Shown here piece by piece: positions 15,498 to 23,431 of a stretch of DNA of 64,000 nucleotides. This DNA is from Streptomyces flaveolus (lineage in GTDB: Bacteria > Actinomycetota > Actinomycetes > Streptomycetales > Streptomycetaceae), in contig NZ_BMRV01000002.1 of the NCBI RefSeq assembly GCF_014648815.1, forward strand, positions 248,001-312,000, in the 5' to 3' direction. The notes beneath the pieces are model-generated. The model saw only the letters and a program-made list of their open reading frames with translations, was not told where the DNA came from and made no database searches. The position numbers and the translations under genes were made by a program. Position 1 is the first letter of the stretch; each line of letters begins with the position of its first letter.

Positions 15498-16394
15498 CTA
15501 GTACTGCGCCCGGAGGTGCTCCCAGAAGCCGTCCCGCAGCGCGCGGCGCAGGTCGGCCTGGCCGCGCAGCGAGTACTGCAGCAGGCCCTCGGCCTCCACC
15601 AGCAGGTCCTGGTCCACGGAGCCGGGAAGGTAGGGGTGGCCGGGGAGCAGCTCCAGCAGTGCTTCGCGGCCCCGTGCCGCCAGCCACTTCGCCGCGATCT
15701 GGGCGCCCACGAAGCGGACGTCCTCCCGGGCCGGCCGGACCGCGCCCGCCGCTTCGAAGGCGTGGGCCGTACGACGGGAGACGTACGGCTTGAAGAAGTC
15801 GAGGTCGAAGGTGCGCTGGCTGTCGACCTCCCAGAGCAGCGGGTCGGCCTGGTTGCGGCCCTCGGGGGCCTCGATGCCCCACAGGTGGACGCGGGCGCCG
15901 TAGCCCTGGGCGGCCTCGACCGCCGACACCAGGTCCTCGTCGCCGCCGAGCAGCGCCGCGTCGCTGATAGCGCGGTACCGGGCGAGGGACTCGAGGTCGG
16001 AGCGGATGAGGGAGTCGACGCCCTTCTGCTGGTTGTTGGCGTTGAGGTTGCCCAGGCGGACCTTGACATCCGGCAGCTCGGCGATGGACTGCTGCTCGGC
16101 GGTGTGAATGCGGCGCCGGGCGCCGTCGTACCAGTAGACCCGCAGCAGGCGGCTGTCCGCGAAGATCGTGCGCGCCTTGTCGATGAGGGCCTCGATCAGT
16201 CCCTCGGCGTCCAGGTCGAAGGCCCGGCGGTCCTCGGTCCCGGCGACCAGTCGGCCCGCCGCCGCGTAGAGGTACCCGGCGTCGACGAAGATCGCGTGGG
16301 TCGAGGGCGTCTTCGCCACCTCGGCGAGCATGCGCTGCAGCAGCTCGTTGGTGCGGTCGATGCGGGCGTTCAGGGACGCGAGGTCGTCGTTCAT
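15498..16394 (-). CDS. NYN-domain (PIN-like) putative ribonuclease
   Basis: A 298-residue protein from the ATG at 16394 (in-frame starts at 16403 and 16418 are possible; GGAGG is only 2 bases from 16394, so the start is uncertain). An N-terminal helix (LNARIDRTNELLQRMLAEV) is followed by the NYN nuclease core: the first acidic strand IFVDAGYLYAA, then KGVDSLIRSDLESLA and the metal-site motif ALLGGDEDLVSAVEAA. NYN proteins are metal-dependent RNases related to RNase Z-independent processing factors. The C-terminal 100 residues are specific to this subgroup. It is divergent from the 50-residue protein gene. Confidence 0.85.
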   Translation of the reverse strand: MNDDLASLNARIDRTNELLQRMLAEVAKTPSTHAIFVDAGYLYAAAGRLVAGTEDRRAFDLDAEGLIEALIDKARTIFADSRLLRVYWYDGARRRIHTAEQQSIAELPDVKVRLGNLNANNQQKGVDSLIRSDLESLARYRAISDAALLGGDEDLVSAVEAAQGYGARVHLWGIEAPEGRNQADPLLWEVDSQRTFDLDFFKPYVSRRTAHAFEAAGAVRPAREDVRFVGAQIAAKWLAARGREALLELLPGHPYLPGSVDQDLLVEAEGLLQYSLRGQADLRRALRDGFWEHLRAQY

Positions 16395-16479
16395 CGCCTC
16401 CATTGTCCCGGCGGTCACGCTGCGAACACAACCGGTCCCGGTCGGTCTTGTGCCGGCACCGATCGCTCCGACGCGGTCT

Positions 16480-16638
16480 TCTTACGTGTCAGTAATTAGT
16501 TGTTCGAAAAATTTCCTTAGCGTAGGGAATGTTCGTAACACCCGGCCTGTTGACTCGTATGGACGCCCGGGCACCGACGACCCGGGGCCCACACCAGTAG
16601 TTCTCCTCAGGAGGATGACCAGATCAAGGGAGAGGCCC
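16480..16638 (+). promoter_or_regulatory. AT-rich upstream region of the 50-residue protein gene
   Basis: Bases 16485-16540 are much more AT-rich than the surroundings and contain two TGTTCG copies about 35 bases apart (near 16500 and 16529) and a downstream TTGACTCGTATGG. This marks a regulated promoter; I cannot assign the factor. Confidence 0.4.
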
Positions 16639-16791
16639 ATGCGCTTTGAAGTCATGCGACTCGACGACGTCGACGGAACGCCCGTCGACACGACCGTCGT
16701 GGACGCCGCCTCCGTGAACCGTATCGTCCAACAGGCCGCCGCCATCGGGCAGCGCCTGTGGATCCGCCCCGCCGACACCTCGGCCTTGTAG
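16639..16791 (+). CDS. 50-residue conserved small protein, function unknown
   Basis: The ATG at 16639 follows AAGGGAGAGG at a good distance, and a strong terminator lies 22 bases past the stop, so this is a monocistronic gene. The protein starts MRFEVMRLDDVDGTPVDTTV, then has a helix VNRIVQQAAAIGQRLWI and ends with a PADTSAL tail; it reads as a compact beta-beta-alpha-beta unit. No family function is known to me. Small size with its own AT-rich promoter suggests a regulated role. Confidence 0.8.
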   Translation: MRFEVMRLDDVDGTPVDTTVVDAASVNRIVQQAAAIGQRLWIRPADTSAL

Positions 16792-16813
16792 CGCGGACCG
16801 TTCCACACGCCGG

Positions 16814-16855
16814 GAGCCCCCGTGCGGCACCGTCACCGGTGCCGCACGGGGGCTC
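16814..16855. terminator. Strong bidirectional terminator
   Basis: A perfect 19-bp stem (GAGCCCCCGTGCGGCACCG, 16814-16832, with 16837-16855) and a 4-base loop sit between the convergent 50-residue protein and MarC genes. Confidence 0.9.
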
Positions 16856-16870
16856 TGTCGTGTCCGGCGC

Positions 16871-17476
16871 TCACGCGCCCTGGATCACCTGGGTGACGCC
16901 GTTGATGATCTGCTGCACGGCGATCGCGGAGAGCATCATGCCCGCCAGGCGGGTCACCAGGACGACACCGCCGTCCTTGATGACGCGGATGATCAGCAGC
17001 GAGTACCGCATCACCAGCCAGAGCACCACGTGGATGGCGAGGATGGCCGACCAGACCGACACCTGCGAGGTCACGCTGTCGGCCTTCTGCACGGCCAGGA
17101 TGACGGACACGATGGCGCCGGGCCCCGCCAGCAGCGGCATGCCCAGCGGCACCAGCGCGACGTTGACGTCCTTGGTCTGCTTGGGCTCGTCCGTCTTGCC
17201 GGTGAGCAGGTCGAGCGCGATCAGCAGGAGCAGCAGTCCGCCCGCGATCATCAGCGCGGGTACGGACACATGCAGGTAGTTCAGGATCTGGTGCCCGAGC
17301 AGCCCGAACACCGTGATCACGCCACCGGCCACGCAGACGGCCTGGAAGGCCATCCGCTTCTGCACCTTGGCGGGCCGGCCGGCGGTCAGCGCGAGGAAGA
17401 TCGGGGTGATCCCGGGGGGATCCATGATGACAAAAAGGGTCAGGAAGAGGGAGCCGAAGACGGCGACGTCGAACAT
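16871..17476 (-). CDS. MarC family integral membrane protein
   Basis: A 201-residue UPF0056/MarC protein. Six membrane helices are evident, starting VAVFGSLFLTLFVIMDPPGI, whose DPPG matches the conserved DP-G motif of the first helix; the second half repeats the pattern with PLLAGPGAIVSVI. MarC proteins were once linked to multiple antibiotic resistance but have no proven substrate. The start is the ATG at 17476; the site ahead of it is weak. It follows the PHP gene on the same strand after an 83-base gap. Confidence 0.9.
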   Translation of the reverse strand: MFDVAVFGSLFLTLFVIMDPPGITPIFLALTAGRPAKVQKRMAFQAVCVAGGVITVFGLLGHQILNYLHVSVPALMIAGGLLLLLIALDLLTGKTDEPKQTKDVNVALVPLGMPLLAGPGAIVSVILAVQKADSVTSQVSVWSAILAIHVVLWLVMRYSLLIIRVIKDGGVVLVTRLAGMMLSAIAVQQIINGVTQVIQGA

Positions 17477-17559
17477 GAGCGTGACAAAGCCTTGCGATGA
17501 CAGGGACAACGAACGGGGTGGGGGACGAGAGCGGCCTGCGGCCGCGGGCTCCGCGGGCC

Positions 17560-18417
17560 TCAGGCTCCGCCGGCCCCCGGCACGGGGAACGCCCCGTGCG
17601 CCCGCCGCGTGATCTCCCCGTACACCTCGGGGTCCGTCGTGTACTCGCCCAGCTCGCAGGTCTTCCGGCTGCCGTGGTAGTCGCTGGAACCGGTCACCAG
17701 GAGCCCCAGCTCCGCGGCGAGCCCGCGCAGTCGCGCCCGCGTCTGCGCGTCGTGGTCCATGTGGTCGACCTCGATGCCGTCCAGCCCGGCGGCGGCCAGC
17801 TCGGCGATGGCGGCCTCCGGCACCGTACGGCCCCGCTTGGCGGCGGCCGGGTGGGCGAACACCGCGACGCCACCGGCGCCCTTGATCAGCCGGATCGCCT
17901 CGAAGGGGTCGGTCTCGTGCTTCTCGACGTAGGCCCGGCCGCCGTCGGCCAGCCAGTCCTCGGTGAAGGCGTCGCTCACGGTCGGCACGACGCCGAGCTC
18001 CACGAGCGCGGAGGCCACGTGCGGGCGCCCGACCGAGCCGTCGCCGGCGATCCGCGCGACCTGCTCCCAGGTGACGGGGACACCCAGTGCGTCGAGCTTG
18101 GCGACCATGCCCCGGGCCCGCGGCACCCGGTCGTCCCGGACCAGCTCCCGCTCGGCGAGCAGGGCGGGCTCCTCGGGATCGAAGAGGTAGGCCAGCATGT
18201 GCATGCTGATGCCGTCGAGACGGCAGGAGAGTTCGGCGCCGGTGACCAGCGTCAGGCCCTCGGGCAGCGCGGCGACGGCCTCGGCGTGGCCGCGGGTGGT
18301 GTCGTGGTCGGTCAGCGCGACGACGTCCAGCCCGGCCGCGGCGGCGTTGCGCACCAGCTGGGCCGGGGTGTCCGTGCCGTCGGACGCGGTGGAGTGGGTG
18401 TGCAGATCGATGCGCAC
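17560..18417 (-). CDS. PHP-domain phosphoesterase (TrpH/RNase AM-like)
   Basis: A 285-residue PHP protein. Metal-binding motifs are in order: HTHS at residues 6-9, TDHDT near 37, an E in TGAELSC, GRPHVA near 131, FAHPAA near 193, and GSDYHG near 245. This matches the YciV/TrpH group that hydrolyses 3',5'-nucleotide bisphosphates or trims short RNA 5' ends. It is cytosolic, with no signal peptide. MarC follows on the same strand and the DUF6758 gene precedes it by 134 bases. Confidence 0.9.
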   Translation of the reverse strand: MRIDLHTHSTASDGTDTPAQLVRNAAAAGLDVVALTDHDTTRGHAEAVAALPEGLTLVTGAELSCRLDGISMHMLAYLFDPEEPALLAERELVRDDRVPRARGMVAKLDALGVPVTWEQVARIAGDGSVGRPHVASALVELGVVPTVSDAFTEDWLADGGRAYVEKHETDPFEAIRLIKGAGGVAVFAHPAAAKRGRTVPEAAIAELAAAGLDGIEVDHMDHDAQTRARLRGLAAELGLLVTGSSDYHGSRKTCELGEYTTDPEVYGEITRRAHGAFPVPGAGGA

Positions 18418-18551
18418 GACGCTGACTCCAGGCGGTGACGGGACGGAAGGGGACGCCCAAGGATAACCGGAATTTCGTACCCCGATGTCACACCCGAAGC
18501 GGCCTCGCGCCCCCTACGTCCACGCTGCCCCGCCCGCCTCCGACCCCTGCC

Positions 18552-19193
18552 CTACGGCTGGATCAGCCGCGGCGACAGGGCGCCGCACGGCACGAGGTCC
18601 ACCTCGGCGCCGGCGTCCCGGAGGTCGGTCAGCACCAGCTCGTCGTACATGAGCAGCCCCGACTGTTCGGGCCACAGCACGGCCCACAGCCACATCCCGA
18701 GCGCCTCCCCGGCGAACACCGCCCGGTCGCTCGGGACGCCGGAGACGTGCCACAGCGGGGTCGGGCGGCCGGCGGCGAGGACCTTGGCCTGCGCCGGCTT
18801 CTCGACGTCCATGTAGGGGCCGGGGTCCGGGGCGTCGATCCCCGCGTACCGGGCGCCGAGTCCGACGCCCAGCTCCTCGGCCACCAGGATCAGCTCACCG
18901 ATGCCGCCGAGCGGGCCCGGCCCCGAGCAGGCCACCGCCGTGGCCCGGCCGCCGCTGCGGTCGTCGCCCGCGCAGGCCACGCCGGTGAACAGCCAGCCCA
19001 CCGGCAGCGGCCACGGCATCCACACCGGCACCTGGGTGCGGTGCACCACGACGCCGAGCGCCTCGACGCTGGGCGGTATCACGGGCTGGAGCGGGTGCAC
19101 CGTGCCGTGCACGGCGCACTGCCATGAATCGGCGAAGAGACCGGGAGCCCTGACCCGGCCACCACACTTCGGGCAACTGGGTTCGCCCCTCAT
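18552..19193 (-). CDS. DUF6758 family protein with an N-terminal zinc ribbon
   Basis: A 213-residue protein. The N-terminus has CPKCGG at residues 7-12 and a downstream WQCAVHG, enough for a Cys3His zinc ribbon. The rest is an alpha/beta domain with GPGPLGGIGELILVAEELGVG and no recognised catalytic residues. The family is common in Streptomyces and related actinobacteria and has no assigned function. Its start is divergent from the MFS gene and its operator region. Confidence 0.8.
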   Translation of the reverse strand: MRGEPSCPKCGGRVRAPGLFADSWQCAVHGTVHPLQPVIPPSVEALGVVVHRTQVPVWMPWPLPVGWLFTGVACAGDDRSGGRATAVACSGPGPLGGIGELILVAEELGVGLGARYAGIDAPDPGPYMDVEKPAQAKVLAAGRPTPLWHVSGVPSDRAVFAGEALGMWLWAVLWPEQSGLLMYDELVLTDLRDAGAEVDLVPCGALSPRLIQP

Positions 19194-19270
19194 ACAGCCC
19201 CACGGTCCTACCCTCGCCCGCCCACGTCAAGGACGATCACCCATCCGGGCGGCGGGCTTGACCAGGGAAA

Positions 19271-19312
19271 AATAGATGCATCTTGCACTATTTAGGCTCG
19301 CTAACTTACTAT
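19271..19312 (+). promoter_or_regulatory. Promoter with overlapping palindromic operator for the MFS gene
   Basis: A near-perfect inverted repeat (AATAGATGCA with TTGCACTATT, 19271-19292) overlaps a candidate -35 TTGCAC (19283-19288). A -10 TACTAT follows 18 bases later (19307-19312), placing transcription start near 19319. The layout is that of a repressor, probably MarR- or TetR-type, blocking the -35 of the transporter gene. Confidence 0.6.
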
Positions 19313-19351
19313 GTGCATACACCAACCTTCTCTGTCGGCATTGGAGCAACC

Positions 19352-20575
19352 ATGGACCCCTTCGACGCGGGTGCGGGCGGCATCCTGCGACAGCCCAAGG
19401 CCGTGTGGGCGACCGCCGGTGCGTCCGTCGTCGCCTTCATGGGCATCGGGCTCGTCGACCCGATCCTGCCGTCCATCGCCAAGGGCCTGGCCGCGAGCGC
19501 CAGCCAGGTCTCCCTCCTGTTCACCTCGTACTTCCTGATCACGGCCGTCGCCATGCTGGTCACGGGCTTCGTCTCCAGCCGCATCGGCGGCCGCAAGACC
19601 CTGCTGCTCGGGCTGGCCTTCGTGGTGGTCTTCGCGGGCCTGGCGGGCACCTCCGACACCGTCGGCCAGCTCGTCGGCTACCGGGCCGGCTGGGGCCTCG
19701 GCAACGCGCTGTTCGTCTCGACGGCCCTCGCGGTCATCGTCGGCGCGGCGGCGGGCGGCAGCGCCGCGGCGATCCTGCTGTACGAGTCCGCCCTCGGCCT
19801 CGGCATGGCCTGCGGCCCGCTGCTGGGCGCGCTGCTGGGTGACGCCAGTTGGCGCTACCCGTTCTTCGGCACCGCGTTCCTGATGGCGATCGGCTTCCTG
19901 TGCATCACGGTGTTCCTGAAGGAGCAGCCGAGGCCGGCCCGCAAGACCTCGCTGCTGGACCCGATCAAGGCACTGGGCCACGGCGGCCTCGCCTCCGCCG
20001 CGGTCTCGGCGTTCTTCTACAACTACACGTTCTTCACGGTGCTGGCCTTCACGCCGTTCGTGCTGAACATGACGCCGTACAAGTCCGGCGCCGTGTTCTT
20101 CGCCTGGGGCGTGCTGCTCGCCGTGTTCTCGGTCCTCGTGGCGCCGCGCCTGCAGAGGCGGTTCGGCTCGCTGAAGGTGCTCGGCGGCTCGCTGGTGCTG
20201 CTCGCGGCCGACGTGCTGGTCCTCGGGTACGGCAACCACACCGCGGCGATCGTCTGCACCATCCTGTCCGGTGCCTTCATCGGCGTGAACAACACCGTGT
20301 ACACCGAGCTGGCCCTCGGCGTGTCGGACGCGCCGCGCCCGGTGGCGAGCGCCGGCTACAACTTCGTGCGCTGGTTCGCGGCGGCCGCCGCTCCGTACTT
20401 CGCGCCGAAGATCGAGGAGTGGACCGACATCCACATCCCGTTCGTGGTGGCCGCGGTCACCGCCGTACTGGGCGCGGCCGTGGTCGCGGTACGGCGCCGG
20501 GCACTGACGCACGAGGCCGAGGAGCTGGAGCCGAAGCACGCGGCCGAGGACGGGGTCACCGTCTTCGCCGACTGA
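19352..20575 (+). CDS. MFS transporter, drug:H+ antiporter-like
   Basis: A 407-residue, 12-helix MFS protein from the ATG at 19352 (TTGGAG 6 bases upstream). The loop 2-3 signature is GFVSSRIGGRKTLLLG, and motif C-like glycine-proline content occurs in helix 5 (LGMACGPLLGALLGD). Most similar in style to small-molecule exporters such as Bcr/CmlA-type proteins. The C-terminus is a polar, Glu-rich tail. Its promoter carries a clear palindromic operator but no regulator gene is adjacent. Substrate is unknown. Confidence 0.88.
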   Translation: MDPFDAGAGGILRQPKAVWATAGASVVAFMGIGLVDPILPSIAKGLAASASQVSLLFTSYFLITAVAMLVTGFVSSRIGGRKTLLLGLAFVVVFAGLAGTSDTVGQLVGYRAGWGLGNALFVSTALAVIVGAAAGGSAAAILLYESALGLGMACGPLLGALLGDASWRYPFFGTAFLMAIGFLCITVFLKEQPRPARKTSLLDPIKALGHGGLASAAVSAFFYNYTFFTVLAFTPFVLNMTPYKSGAVFFAWGVLLAVFSVLVAPRLQRRFGSLKVLGGSLVLLAADVLVLGYGNHTAAIVCTILSGAFIGVNNTVYTELALGVSDAPRPVASAGYNFVRWFAAAAAPYFAPKIEEWTDIHIPFVVAAVTAVLGAAVVAVRRRALTHEAEELEPKHAAEDGVTVFAD

Positions 20576-20612
20576 GCCACGGCTGACGAGCCTTGGGCCG
20601 CGGTGAGTTCCG

Positions 20613-21209
20613 TCACTCCAACGGGACGGACTTGCGGGACGGATCCCGCAGGTCCGTCCCGTGCGTCAGCCAGCGCTCCTGGAGGGCCTGGGCGCCGTGC
20701 ACCCGCTTCCAGGCGGCCTCGTTCGGCGTCATCGGGAGCAGCGGCAGAAACTGGACGGGGTCCAGCGGGGCGTCCAGCTCCAGGTCCTCCACCAGACCGC
20801 CCGGCTCGGCGACCAGCACCGAGGTGAACGGGGCGCCGGGCCACAGCGGCTCGCCGACGTCCAGGGAGGCGCCGGGCGCCACGACGACGCCCTCCACCTG
20901 CGGGGACGCCGCGAGCACGGCCAGCGGCCGGAGCACCTTGCCGGTGTCGGCGAGGCCCGCCCGGACGGAGAGGACCAGCTCGGCGCGGGGACCCTTGACC
21001 GGGTCCGCGAGCACGGCCGTGGGGTCCGCCATGGGCTGCGCGGACATGCCGAGGGTGGCGTAGCGGACGATGTCGCCCTCCGGACCGCCGCCGGGGAAGC
21101 GCAGCACCTCGATCCGGTCGGCGCCGAGGAAGGTGACCGCCGCGCGTGCGTCCGGTTCGCCCAGTGCCGTCCGCAACCGGGCCTCGACCAGAGGAAGAAC
21201 ATCAGCCAT
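20613..21209 (-). CDS. Suppressor-of-fused domain protein
   Basis: A 198-residue protein of the bacterial suppressor-of-fused (SUFU) group. Typical stretches are IEVLRFPGGGPEGDIVRYATLGMS near residue 32 and the late FLPLLPMTPNEAAWKRVHG. Bacterial members are often immunity-like or orphan proteins of unknown role. The ATG at 21209 has no clear ribosome-binding site; an in-frame TTG at 21242 is an alternative. It converges with the MFS gene, leaving a 37-base gap. Confidence 0.78.
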   Translation of the reverse strand: MADVLPLVEARLRTALGEPDARAAVTFLGADRIEVLRFPGGGPEGDIVRYATLGMSAQPMADPTAVLADPVKGPRAELVLSVRAGLADTGKVLRPLAVLAASPQVEGVVVAPGASLDVGEPLWPGAPFTSVLVAEPGGLVEDLELDAPLDPVQFLPLLPMTPNEAAWKRVHGAQALQERWLTHGTDLRDPSRKSVPLE

Positions 21210-21373
21210 GCGGCGAGCATAGAACTCGTCAGTACGCGGCAAAGCGGCACCTTGACACGTCGAGGCACTGGTACTCTGGGCCAGCGGTTTTGGGGCAGCA
21301 CGCAGCTGGGGTCATCTCCCAGGCCCTCCAGGCACTGGAGGAGTCGCGATCATGGCCCCGACGCTATGAACAC

Positions 21374-21448
21374 TCCCCTACGGGGAACCCCTCCAAACAG
21401 GGGTATGGATCGTCCCTCACGAGGGACCGGCCGGAGGAGGTGGGCGGC
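21374..21448 (+). promoter_or_regulatory. Three stacked hairpins and a strong ribosome-binding site in the corA leader
   Basis: Three short perfect stems follow each other: TCCCC/GGGGA (21374-21386), ACCCCT/AGGGGT (21387-21404) and GTCCCTC/GAGGGAC (21412-21427). They end just before GGAGGAGG (21433-21440), which serves a 15-codon leader frame. The array lies about 300 bases ahead of corA on the same strand and looks like a regulated mRNA leader. Confidence 0.5.
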
Positions 21449-21496
21449 ATGGACCGAAGTCGACCGTGCAGTACCACTCGCTCTTCCGGCCGCTGA
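21449..21496 (+). CDS. Putative 15-codon leader peptide upstream of corA
   Basis: ATG at 21449 lies 8 bases after GGAGGAGG, the strongest ribosome-binding site in the region. The peptide MDRSRPCSTTRSSGR is Arg/Ser-rich and ends at a TGA at 21494-21496. It could couple translation of a short peptide to corA expression, as leader peptides do for Mg transporter genes in enterobacteria. There is no independent evidence that it is translated. Confidence 0.4.
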   Translation: MDRSRPCSTTRSSGR

Positions 21497-21748
21497 GGCA
21501 GCTGCTCCGGCTTCTTCCCGCCGCCGCTTCCTGCTCGCGCACCTTTCCTCGGAAGAGCACTTCGTCTCGTTTTGCCTGATCTGCCTGCCTGCACCAGCAG
21601 CGCTGAATCAGCAGTGAAGCCGGCCACCGCGACGATGCGGTGCCCCCCGCTTTGTGGACGCGCCGAGCACGCGTGATCTGGACGTCCTCATTCCGGGTGG
21701 TTCCACCCGTCGCCGGCACGCTCGCTGCCCGTCGCGAAGGAGCCTGCC
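21497..21748 (+). other. Rest of the corA leader, no gene seen
   Basis: A pyrimidine-rich stretch with a T-run near 21573 and a CAGCAGCGCTG-type self-complementary patch near 21599. Frames crossing it lack a ribosome-binding site. The corA site GAAGGAGCC is at its end. Confidence 0.35.
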
Positions 21749-22864
21749 ATGTCGATGATCCGTGACCTGCGCGCCGCGGTCCGCCCGTCCCGCGTCTCGC
21801 TGCGCAAGGACAACGGCGCCTACGACACCACCCGCGACCCGGAGACCACCTCCGCCGTCGTCGACTGCGCCGTCTACCGCGACGGCACGCGCGTCCGGAG
21901 CGACGCGCCGCTGAGCCCCCACCAGGCGATGCGTCAGGTGCGCCGGGACGGCGGATTCGTGTGGATCGGCCTGCACGAGCCCACCGAGGACGAATTCGCC
22001 GGTATCGCCCGGGAGTTCGGGCTGCACCCGCTTGCCGTGGAGGACGCCGTCCAGGCCCACCAGCGGCCCAAGCTGGAGCGCTACGACGACTCGCTGTTCA
22101 CGGTCTTCAAGACCATCCACTACGTCGACCACGACGAGCTCACGGCGAACAGCGAGGTCGTCGAGACCGGCGAGGTCATGTGCTTCACCGGACGGGACTT
22201 CTTCATCACCGTCCGGCACGGCGGGCAGGGCTCCCTGCGGGCGCTGCGACACCGGTTGCAGGACGACCCCGAGCTGCTGCTCAAGGGCCCCTCCGCGGTG
22301 CTGCACGCCATCGCCGACCACGTCGTCGACGGCTACATCGCGGTCGCCGACGCGGTGCAGGACGACATCGACGAGGTCGAGACCGAGGTGTTCTCACCGG
22401 GCCGCAAGGGCAGTCCGCGCGGCACCGACGCCGGCCGGATCTACCAACTCAAGCGCGAGGTGCTGGAGTTCAAGCGGGCGGTGTCGCCGTTGCTGCGGCC
22501 CATGCAGCTGCTCAGCGAGCGCCCGATGCGGCTGATCGACCCGGAGATCCAGAAGTACTTCCGGGACGTCGCCGACCACGTGGCGCGGGTGCAGGAGCAG
22601 GTCATCGGCTTCGACGAGCTGCTGAACTCCATCCTCCAGGCCAACCTCGCCCAGGCGTCCGTCGCGCAGAACGAGGACATGCGCAAGATCACCTCGTGGG
22701 CGGCGATCATCGCCGTGCCGACGATGGTGTGCGGGGTGTACGGCATGAACTTCGACTACATGCCGGAGACGCACTGGAAGTTCGGCTACCCGCTGGTCCT
22801 GTCGATCACGGTCGGCCTCTGTCTCGGCATCCACCGCACCCTCAAGCGCAACGGCTGGCTCTGA
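21749..22864 (+). CDS. corA: CorA-type divalent cation transporter
   Basis: A 371-residue CorA family protein. The large N-terminal cytoplasmic alpha/beta domain includes LAVEDAVQAHQRPKLERYD; a long helix around residues 200-300 leads into two C-terminal membrane helices. The selectivity motif YGMNF is present in the loop after the first helix (IIAVPTMVCGVYGMNFDYMP), and the protein ends with the basic anchor KRNGWL. It moves Mg2+ (also Co2+ or Ni2+) as a pentamer. GAAGGAGCC precedes the ATG. The long structured leader upstream suggests RNA-level control. Confidence 0.93.
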   Translation: MSMIRDLRAAVRPSRVSLRKDNGAYDTTRDPETTSAVVDCAVYRDGTRVRSDAPLSPHQAMRQVRRDGGFVWIGLHEPTEDEFAGIAREFGLHPLAVEDAVQAHQRPKLERYDDSLFTVFKTIHYVDHDELTANSEVVETGEVMCFTGRDFFITVRHGGQGSLRALRHRLQDDPELLLKGPSAVLHAIADHVVDGYIAVADAVQDDIDEVETEVFSPGRKGSPRGTDAGRIYQLKREVLEFKRAVSPLLRPMQLLSERPMRLIDPEIQKYFRDVADHVARVQEQVIGFDELLNSILQANLAQASVAQNEDMRKITSWAAIIAVPTMVCGVYGMNFDYMPETHWKFGYPLVLSITVGLCLGIHRTLKRNGWL

Positions 22865-22897
22865 AGCGGCCCGCGGGCACCTGGATAGGCTGACCGC

Positions 22898-23419
22898 ATG
22901 ACAAGCGAGCTGCTCGACCAGGCCCTCGTCGAGGAGGCCACCAAGAAGTCCGGCCTCATCTGGGTCAGGGGCCCCGGCGTGCCCGCCCGTGCGCTGTGGC
23001 ACGTCTGGCACGAGGGCGCGGCCTGCGTCATCGGCGACGGACCCGGCGAGCAGCCCCTGCCGGGCCTGGCCGACGGGGCCGCGGCCGAGGTGACGGTGCG
23101 CAGCAAGGACAAGGGGGGCCGGCTGGTCTCCTGGGCGGCGAAGGTCGTCGAGCTGCCGTCCGGCTCCGAGGCGTGGCAGGCCGCGGTCGCCGACCTCAAG
23201 GGCAAGCGGCTGAACGCCCCGGACGGCGAGGCGATGACCGACCGCTGGGCCCGTGAGTGCCGGGTGCTGCGCCTGGAGCCGACGGGGGCCCTCGCGCCGT
23301 TGCCCGACGGTTCGCTGGCCGAGGCGCCGCTGCCGAGCCCGGCGACGACACGCGAACCGGTCCCGGCGGGACTGCCGCGCCTGCTGCTCAAGCGCCGGAA
23401 GAAGAACCGGCGGGGCTAG
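22898..23419 (+). CDS. Conserved hypothetical protein
   Basis: A 173-residue protein. The first 125 residues look like a small beta-rich domain (LIWVRGPGVPARALWHVWHEGAACVIGDG and LVSWAAKVVELPSGSEAW); the last 45 are Pro-rich with a very basic end (LLLKRRKKNRRG). No family is assigned with confidence; the fold resembles split-barrel flavin/F420-binding proteins. TAGGCT lies 8 bases ahead of the ATG and no Shine-Dalgarno is seen, so the mRNA may be leaderless. It is 33 bases after corA and convergent with the lipoprotein gene. Confidence 0.7.
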   Translation: MTSELLDQALVEEATKKSGLIWVRGPGVPARALWHVWHEGAACVIGDGPGEQPLPGLADGAAAEVTVRSKDKGGRLVSWAAKVVELPSGSEAWQAAVADLKGKRLNAPDGEAMTDRWARECRVLRLEPTGALAPLPDGSLAEAPLPSPATTREPVPAGLPRLLLKRRKKNRRG

Positions 23420-23431
23420 GTCCGACACGGC

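Noticed and set aside
11531..16069. Open frame of about 1512 codons on the minus strand
   Set aside because: Antisense to the helicase and hydrolase genes; the apparent Leu/Gly/Arg repeats mirror the helicase tail repeats.
21366..21617. Frame of about 83 codons across the corA leader
   Set aside because: No ribosome-binding site before its ATG; composition is not that of a stable protein, and it crosses three RNA stems. The shorter frame at 21449 with a strong site is preferred.
21300..21748. M-box or other known riboswitch ahead of corA
   Set aside because: I looked for the conserved M-box core but could not match it; the stems are reported only as an unassigned leader.
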